NCBI GenBank assembly: GCA_030280995.1
Contig: JASXTE010000001.1
Span: forward strand, 17,610,606 to 17,674,605
Reading direction: 5' to 3'
Length of the DNA stretch: 64,000 nt
From: Hemileia vastatrix
Lineage: Eukaryota; Basidiomycota; Pucciniomycetes; Pucciniales; Zaghouaniaceae
Position 1 is the stretch's first letter, and each line of letters starts with the position of its first letter. Shown here one piece after another: positions 57,778 through 64,000 of this stretch. The notes beneath the pieces are model-generated. The model saw nothing but the letters and a program-made list of their open reading frames with translations. It was not told the origin of the DNA and did no database searches. Position numbers and translations under genes: made by a program.

Positions 57778-58124
57778 ATGTTTAAACAAATCCCCCTCTA
57801 CCCCAGAGCTAAAGCTACTGCCTTTTCAAAAGTTTTTTCTTGTAATTGCCCCTCCATCACTACCTATTCAAATTCAAAGTGGAGGATGAACCTTTGTGCA
57901 TTAGCTGTGATTCCAGATGCAAGGACACCCCTGCAAACCTTCTCCTCCTATGCTCCACTCATTCTGATCTTCCCACCTCTCTCATAAAGAAGGCCAGATC
58001 TCAAAAAGTCCAATTTACTACCTTGTCCCTCCTCTCCCTATCACCTATTTTCTCAGATGTTGCATCTTACTTCGTCAACACTGTTAGATTTAAAAATAAT
58101 TTTCCAATACCATGTGACCTGTAG
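57778..58124 (+). pseudogene. LINE-type reverse transcriptase C-terminal fragment
   Basis: FKVEDEPLCISCDSRCKDTP, ANLLLLC, SLLSLSPIFSDVASYFVNTV and RFKNNFPIP align with 47945-48286 and match the C-terminus of fungal LINE ORF2 proteins. A frameshift separates the first part (57780-57860). A probable 3' tail runs to about 58318. Confidence 0.5.
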
Positions 58125-58319
58125 TTCCCCTTGTCACTTATAGATAAACCTTTCTCATCTCTCTCATCTGATCTTCTCTTTCTTATTTCATAAGCCTTTG
58201 TGGCTATTGCCTTATTGTTAGCTATCCCACTGTACTGTACTTACTTTTGTGTTTGCTTTTGCTTTCCTTTATGCCCCATTCTTAGTGATATTGAAATAAA
58301 ATTAAAACATTAAAAAGTT

Positions 58320-58600
58320 AACCATTAAAATTGAGAAGCAAATGAAAAGGGAGGCAGTAAGGAGACAGTGTTTTGTTTTGCATTTTATTCTGTGCACAGA
58401 CATTTTCACAGCTTCCAATTCAGTTAGGAGTTCAACTTTTCAGCCAGTGTTTTCCCTCTATATTAAGTTAGAAGCATCTCTTACTCATTTGCTCCATTAA
58501 GTTAGCAGTATCTCTTGCTCATTTCCTTTTATGAATTTAGAAATTCTCCTGCTCATCTCCCTCTATTTTCAATCAACAGATATGGGGAAGGTAGTACAAT
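58320..58600. other. Interval without gene; short repeats
   Basis: AAGTTAGAAGCATCTCTTAC and AAGTTAGCAGTATCTCTTGC recur at 58466 and 58499, with further variants of CTCATTTCC nearby. Nothing else is seen. Confidence 0.4.
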
Positions 58601-58975
58601 TCACCAAGTAAGATATCCTGTATGGGGATATCCATGCACAAATTGGGGATATTTTAGGGAGGGACATAAGGTCATAAAAATAAATTTAAGTAAGCGCAAG
58701 AAAAATAAGTGTGAGAAAAGTAAGTGTAAGAAAAATTGTTTTCAAACATGAGATTTTTTTCCTTAAAAAAATTGGAAAAAAATAAAAAAATAATTTTTGA
58801 GAAAAAAAAAGTAAAAAACAAAATTTCTTGTAGTCACAAGATAATTTTCCTCACACTTTTTTTTCTCACACAAATTTTTTGCATACTTATTTTTCTTGCA
58901 CATATTTTTCTTTCCTTATTTCACTCCATACAATATCCCCAACTTGCACATGATTATCCATATCAGGGATATCCA
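58601..58975. mobile_element. Fold-back element F2
   Basis: Left end TCACCAAGTAAGATATCC with GGGGATATTTTAGGGAGG matches F1. The inverted right arm (AATATCCCCAACTTGCACAT) is present but its last 20-30 bp are not. Confidence 0.6.
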
Positions 58976-59009
58976 GCATGAGTTGAGGATATTGTAATGA
59001 AAGATGTTC

Positions 59010-59125
59010 ATTTCCCAGTTTCTTACTCTCATGTGCCCACCTTATTGTATATAAACATGTTTTCCAATTCTGTCCTGCCCTATTTTGGGTGAGATTGTAT
59101 TAAATATATATATATATATATATTG
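59010..59125 (+). repeat. LINE-tail-like repeat ending in (TA)n
   Basis: TTTCCCAGTTTCTTACTCTC, a CCCTATTTTGGG stem and GAGATTGTATTAAAT, followed by about ten TA units. The tail and simple repeat suggest a retroposed 3' end. The same sequence without (TA)n is at 61340-61445. Confidence 0.5.
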
Positions 59126-60612
59126 TAGGGGGGGACATAAGGATAGAAAAATGGTTGTAAGAATAATATGTGCAAAAAAATATTTGAGAAAAGTAAAACC
59201 ATAGACAAATCACCAATGTTCCCAGTGAAAGCATCACCCCAAAGTATAAACTTGGTTTGATTCAAAACTGCAGACAACACAGTGAAGGAACCATAAAATT
59301 GTGAATGCTATTGATCTTGCAAAAATCTTTGCAAACACCACACATCTATTTTAGCTTGACTCCTCTGCTTCCCATATATATTTCTCTTCATCTCCTCTCT
59401 TAGTCTTACTTAACTTGTTTTTGAAATCTAATTTTACTTACTTACACTTATAACAGATTGAAATAAATGACAGGTGCTAGTGTGTCTTTGTCTTTAGTGT
59501 TACTAATATTTCTGGACCAATTTTCACTACAGCACATTTTAGTTTCTTTATAGGACGCAAAATTTATGAAACAATTGTTTTTGCACTTAAGACCCACCTG
59601 AGATGTTTAAGTGCAAAAAATATTTGTTAAATAACTTTTGGGTAATTGTTGTGCCATTTTTGAGCCCCAAGAAGAAACAAACATCTATTGTAGTGTGTGG
59701 TTTAATTAGATATGGAAAATGTATGTCTGTTTGATGCCTCAAAAAACATGGTGGGAAAACTGAGGCAAGGTTGAATTTTTAAAAGCATATATATGAAGAG
59801 GAATCTACCAGTAGTTCCAAGGAGTTTGTGCAAATTTCAGAAGTTGTGTGCCCAGGTTCTTACAAAATGAGAAATGGTGACATTAAAGAGCCATTAGACA
59901 CACCATTTTTGGTCTTGATTTCTTACAAAACTTAATAAAATGAATTATTTCATTTTTCCTAAGCTAATAGGATTACTTTAACCTTAAATTTCACAAATTT
60001 TCCAGATTAATACAATCAGAAATTTGAAATATAATTTTTTTCTTTAACCTCTTTATCCAATCCTTAAAGCCTTTAAAACTTTTTGCTGAAAAAATGCTAT
60101 TCTTCATGTTGAATCACATAACAATCACCAAAAACTAATTATAAAAAGTTGCAAAATAAGTGTGGATTGGATGAGGAAGAGTTAAAATATCAATTAACTG
60201 TTGATGAGTGGGAGTGGAATAAGCTGATGGCATTCACAAAGATGTTTGCAAGATTGTTGGAGTTTTCAATTGCATTTGGCGTTCCATGTGGCATTCACTA
60301 TTTTGAATGTAACAAAGTGCAAACATCAGGGTGATGCTCCCACTGGAAACTTTGGCAATTTTTCCGTGGTGCAATTATAAGCAAAATATTTTGCAACCAT
60401 GGGGTAAAAAAAATATTTTTTTTCTCAAAAATTGATTTTATTTTTTATTTTTTCCAAATTTTTTACAATTTTTTTATTGAATTTTTTTTTTCATGGTTGC
60501 AAATAATTTTTTACACTTAATTTTCTTGCACTTAATTTATTTCATTTATTTTTCTGACTATATCTCTATCCCTAAAATATCCCCATAAGGGATATCTTAT
60601 TTGGTGTGTAGT
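59126..60612. mobile_element. Fold-back element F3
   Basis: GGGGGACATAAGGATAGAAA at the left is matched inverted by TTTTTCTGACTATATCTCTATCC near 60548 at the right, followed by TATCTTATTTGGTG. Internal blocks at 59205-59265 and 60300-60360 are also inverted relatives. Related to F1. The left boundary may extend to 58960. Confidence 0.5.
59568..59640. repeat. Dyad around AACAATTGTTTTTGCACTTA
   Basis: Near-perfect inverted repeat whose loop contains ACCCACCTGAGATG. Relative of 50285-50352; it lies inside F3. Confidence 0.5.
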
Positions 60613-60724
60613 GTAGTACAGAGGATCTAATTTAGAAAAAAAACTGAATTTAAAGTGGTGCAAAAGTCTGTACCCAGAATAAAAGGAATAAAAAGATGCT
60701 GTCTCCTTACAGTCTCCCAAATGT

Positions 60725-60945
60725 AAATTTTCAAAAATTTATTGACAGCCCAAAAGTTGAGCTACATTACTTTTTTGACATCAACCATTCATTTTATGGC
60801 AATTGTGTTGATTTCTCTGTTGATTTCCTGATCTTCATCATATGAGTTGAAAATGAAGTCAGCCTAATTGTCATAAAATGAAATGATTCTATCAAAAAAT
60901 ACTGCAGCTCAACTTTTGGGCTGTCAATAAATTTTCAAAAAATTT
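60725..60945. repeat. Hairpin-forming inverted repeat of about 220 bp
   Basis: Arms of about 95 bp; the outer part, ATTGACAGCCCAAAAGTTGA, returns as its exact complement, and the similarity continues inward through CATTTTATG(G/A)CAATT. Probably a non-autonomous fold-back element. No coding capacity. Confidence 0.7.
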
Positions 60946-61837
60946 CATTTTTGTATCAATATTTACAGGTTTGACTGTGATCTCACTGTCAAAAGTGATG
61001 TCATTTTTAAGGGGTTTTTCATTGTTTTCAGTCAAGATAAGAAAAAAGTCTTACACATAATTCAAAAAAGCTTTTTTCAGCTTCCCAAAAAAGTTTCTCA
61101 ACTTACCCAGAATTTTCCATCATATTTTTATTTTGCCAGCCTGTCACCCATCAAATATGCTGGGTAAATTGAGCAAAATTTTGAAAATCTGGACAAACCT
61201 TTTTTGATTTAGCTTTACAATTGAAAAAGAAAATTTACCACCGGAGGAAGCTGGAGTTTGGGGGATTTATTTATGTCTTAGTATCACTTACCTGTAGGTA
61301 ATAAAACCACAACCAAGTTTGGCAGATGCAATGATAAAAAACTTCTACTTATTTCCCAGTTTCTTACTCTCTTGTGCCCACCTAGTTGTAAATACCTGTG
61401 TTTTCTAATTTCTTCATGCCCCTTGTTGGGTAAGATTTTATAAAATAAGAAAGAATGGTGAAAAACTAGATTTAGTAAGGAGTATAGCTTGATTAATGAG
61501 ACATCTTGTTGAGTGTATATGTCAAACCTCATAAAAAAATCACCTTCTCCTCTTCCTCTCTCATTTCTCCCTAATCCTAACCTCCATCCCCTTTCCCCTC
61601 TCTCTTTTCCAGCCTGCCCCTCCCCATTTCAAGCTAAGATAAGCCAGGAACCCTGCCCCATTGGTTCCAGAAAAATTGCTTTTGTATACCCTTGAACCTG
61701 TACCAACCCAGAAGCCACTGTTCAACCCCACTGGCAAGCCCTCACTAATTTCACTGAATCCACCCTCTTGTGGTGGTTTCAAGCTTCAAATTTCTGCTGA
61801 TACGTTATGGTAAGGTAAACTCTTACAGTCGCCTTGC
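60946..61837. other. Interval without gene
   Basis: Contains a LINE-tail-like repeat at 61340-61445 and a pyrimidine-rich stretch at 61540-61625. Small frames on both strands at 61513-61782 are not supported by any motif. Confidence 0.4.
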
Positions 61838-62950
61838 TGTAAGCAGAATCCGGAGGAGATATGTGGATTTAGCTGAAAACCCCGTCCTTCCAATAAAATA
61901 ACAAAATGGGAATTCTAAATCACTAAGCTAACCAATCTACTTGGATCTGATTAATAAAAATAATGAAACTCTAAAATATTTAACGCTTATTGAGATTAAA
62001 TGAAAGTGGCTGTTGAGAAAGAAATACTGATAACAACAATTAAGGTGTACCAGTGAAAGATCTGAAAAGATTGACTTTTATGTTTTTATAATAATTTGAA
62101 TTTTTATGAGACAGCAATAATCAAGTCCCAGCGATGAAGACCTTTCTAAAGATACCCTGTATGAAGTGTTATTTTAATTGTTGAGTAGTATTTCTAAAAT
62201 GTTATATATAAAATATAAAGTTATAAGGGTATTACAAATTTATTTAATTTGTTGAGTAATAAAAAATGAGACTGTGGTGGTTAATGATTAAGCTGTATGT
62301 TGTGTCCCCCCCTCTCAATTTCGAGTTTGAGAAGCGCTTAAGTATTCCTAGTCACGTGCCTAAGTTTTCCCCTCCAGAGCTCTTCCAGAGTCAATCCGGA
62401 GCCCGTACGGAGTCCGTACGGAGTCAAAGCGGAGTCCGTACGGAGTCCATACGGAGTCGAAACGGAGTCCATCCGGACTTCCGGACTCAATTAGAACCTT
62501 AAAACTATAATAAAAAATCTAGAAAAATTACACATAATAGAGCTACTTCCCCTTTACATACCAAACTAATTTTCGTAGTCTGCACAGCTCTAATTACCCC
62601 ATGAAAATTCATCGAAGTTAAGTAATTTCTGAAAACGTAAATATTTTTATAAAACTTCAAAATTCATTTAAAAATATAAGAAAAATAGTAAAAATTCTGG
62701 GAAAATTTCCCAAGGCTCTTGAGTGACTTGACTTGATACTTATAAATTTTTCAGACCGTAAAAATAAGTTTTCTCCGTAAAATAAATTGTTTTTGTGTAG
62801 GCATTTGCTTGTGACCAATTTCTTCATATTTAAAACTCAAATAAATTAAATAAAACCCTTTTATATATAAAAAATAATAACGCCAATCTTGCACGCCGTA
62901 ATAACTCCATTTACGTACTTAGGTGCCGTACTAAACTTTAGGCTACCACA
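61838..62950 (-). repeat. LTR with internal CGGAGTC minisatellite
   Basis: 1113 bp from TGTAAGCAGAATCC to GGCTACCACA, related to 15380-16428. Directly beyond 62950 the plus strand is TCCTCCCTCC, so on the minus strand a purine tract GGAGGGAGGA precedes TGTGGTAGCC, as expected for a 3' LTR of a minus-strand element whose body would lie to the right. Confidence 0.55.
62388..62492. repeat. Short tandem array of CGTACGGAGTC-type units
   Basis: About eight imperfect 8-11-bp units (CGTACGGAGTC, CATACGGAGTC, AAACGGAGTC) make a CpG-rich patch inside the LTR. The related LTR at 15380-16428 has a single ACTTCTGGACTCAATT here, so the array arose after the copies diverged. Confidence 0.7.
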
Positions 62951-63073
62951 TCCTCCCTCCAATTGAGAATGTCCCCATTCTTAAAACTTTGCATAAGTGG
63001 TCGAACACAATATTCATCTTTAACCTTCAACCACCATCTTCTTTAATCAACTATAAAATTCATCTTCATCAAT

Positions 63074-63718
63074 ATGTCTTCCAAAGAACTTGTCGCTCCA
63101 TGTGAACTCTGCGCTCGATACCAGGTACCTTGTTTAATGTCCAACCCTAATCTTCCTGGCAGAACAGATTGTGACTTATGCCGTGTGAAAAAAGTCAAAT
63201 GCAACCGGCCAATAGTTCCTTCTAAAACAAACGTATATTTAGGACCAGCAGCTCTCCCTGATCCCTCAACTTCTAAAAAGCGATCCAAAATTCCTGTCTT
63301 CTTAAAACGAATAAGATCAAAAACAGCTTCAAAAGTTCAATCTTCATCAGCGGATCCCGGCCTAATTTTGCCTTCACAAGATCCTAATCCTATAACGCCA
63401 GTACCCCCAACTAACTTTGCTGAGACTATGTTTCCTGGCTCTAAATGTAAGACCCTATTTATCTTACTAAAAAAAACTTTTAATCAAAATTGACTAAACC
63501 TATGACTTAATAACATATTTGAACTTCTAGCTGTGGAAATAACCAACACTGATGATGTTGGTAGAGTGAAGACGGACTATATCAATCATTACCCAAATTT
63601 TCATCGCTATCTTTTTCTTGACTTTACTAATGAGTTGAAACGAAAAATGCTGGCCTATTTTCAAGAAACTCCAGCTAATAACCATGAAGACCTCATGAAA
63701 AGAAGAATTTTAATGTAA
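63074..63718 (+). CDS. Short Zn(II)2Cys6-type protein, two exons
   Basis: Exons 63074-63446 and 63531-63718 flank an 84-bp intron with AAAT|GTAAGA and CTTCTAG. The join is in phase and gives 186 residues with no defect. The N-terminus has a perfect binuclear zinc cluster spacing C-X2-C-X6-C-X12-C-X2-C-X6-C (C10, C13, C20, C33, C36, C43) followed by basic residues (KKVKCNR), the DNA-binding fold found almost only in fungi. A Pro/Ser-rich linker and a helical C-terminus (YINHYPNFHRYLFLDFTNEL) follow. It is far shorter than typical Zn2Cys6 transcription factors (over 400 residues) and lacks the middle homology region. CpG content is higher than in the transposon debris. It starts about 120 bp from the 62950 LTR edge, so it could be a host gene or an antisense gene of that element. 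Confidence 0.7.
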
Positions 63719-64000
63719 AGCTTTGATAATGATGTTGAACAATTTCAAAGAAATCATATTTTCTAACAGTATAACTTGATAAAATTTTGTTTTTGCTTGG
63801 TCTTCTTAAACTTTCAACATAAATGATGTTTTCTTTCTTCTCTGGCTTGATATAACATAAAATAAAATAATATAAATCTTGTGATGATTCCACTACTGAG
63901 AGCAAGGTTTGAATCCCTTCAGACTCCCATATACCAGTCTTCCTTCTTGTCACAGCATTGAGAGAGTGGATCTTCCTATGAGCCGAATACTCCTGATTCC
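63719..64000. other. Right edge, no gene assigned
   Basis: A minus-strand frame at 63693-63953 (86 codons) overlaps the end of the Zn2Cys6 gene and shows no motif. A gene continuing beyond the window cannot be excluded. Confidence 0.4.

Noticed and set aside
61513..61782. Overlapping frames on both strands in a pyrimidine-rich tract
   Set aside because: Low complexity, no motif, and mutually exclusive strands.

Overview
The window is AT-rich, CpG-poor eukaryotic DNA dominated by nested transposable elements. I infer a basidiomycete fungus, probably a rust (Pucciniales). The reasons are short GT-AG introns of 58-66 bp, a Zn(II)2Cys6 cluster, chromodomain-bearing Ty3/gypsy elements, a Harbinger-type DDE transposase with a Myb/SANT-like partner, and a protein resembling the Tet-like 2OG-Fe(II) oxygenases I recall from rust genomes. 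One gypsy element (27.8-32.6 kb) resembles elements I recall from Austropuccinia and its relatives. The species assignment rests on memory, not on a search. I see no rRNA or tRNA gene, and only one candidate non-transposon gene, at the right edge.

Layout. 1-10444: a minus-strand gypsy element (family G1, copy 1). Its pol runs off the left edge, and its LTR region is split by a DNA transposon at 6668-10161 that has an intact spliced transposase. 11334 to about 17250: a decayed relative of that transposon (copy C), itself holding an inverted pair of MITEs and an LTR fragment. About 18760-35580: a heavily decayed plus-strand G1 element (copy 3). It is interrupted by another transposon (copy A, 19599-23456), a 200-bp MITE (23679-23878), and a second gypsy family (G2, about 26940-35290) that carries a spliced antisense reading frame. 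35580-47211: LTR-like DNA of the G1 group, into which a nearly complete G1 element (copy 2, 37897-46749, LTRs of about 1178 bp) has inserted. 47212-53115: LINE 3' fragments, fold-back elements and featureless AT-rich DNA. 53116-57673: transposon copy B, with a three-exon Myb/SANT-like pseudogene, a Tet-like oxygenase pseudogene and a transposase reduced to its two ends. 57674-61837: LINE remnants, fold-back elements and a hairpin. 61838-62950: an LTR with an internal CGGAGTC-type minisatellite. 63074-63718: a short two-exon Zn2Cys6 gene.

The most interesting unit is the DNA transposon family (copies 1, A, B, C). Comparing the four copies gives an ancestral order of TIR - Myb/SANT-like gene (plus) - Tet-like dioxygenase (minus) - DDE transposase (minus) - TIR, flanked by a 3-bp A(A/T)T target duplication. 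A dioxygenase that may act on 5-methylcytosine, carried by a transposon in a CpG-depleted genome, deserves checking. A second theme is extra coding capacity in the gypsy elements: a conserved frame overlapping gag in G1, and an antisense spliced gene beside the 3' LTR in G2, possibly with a parallel at 63 kb.
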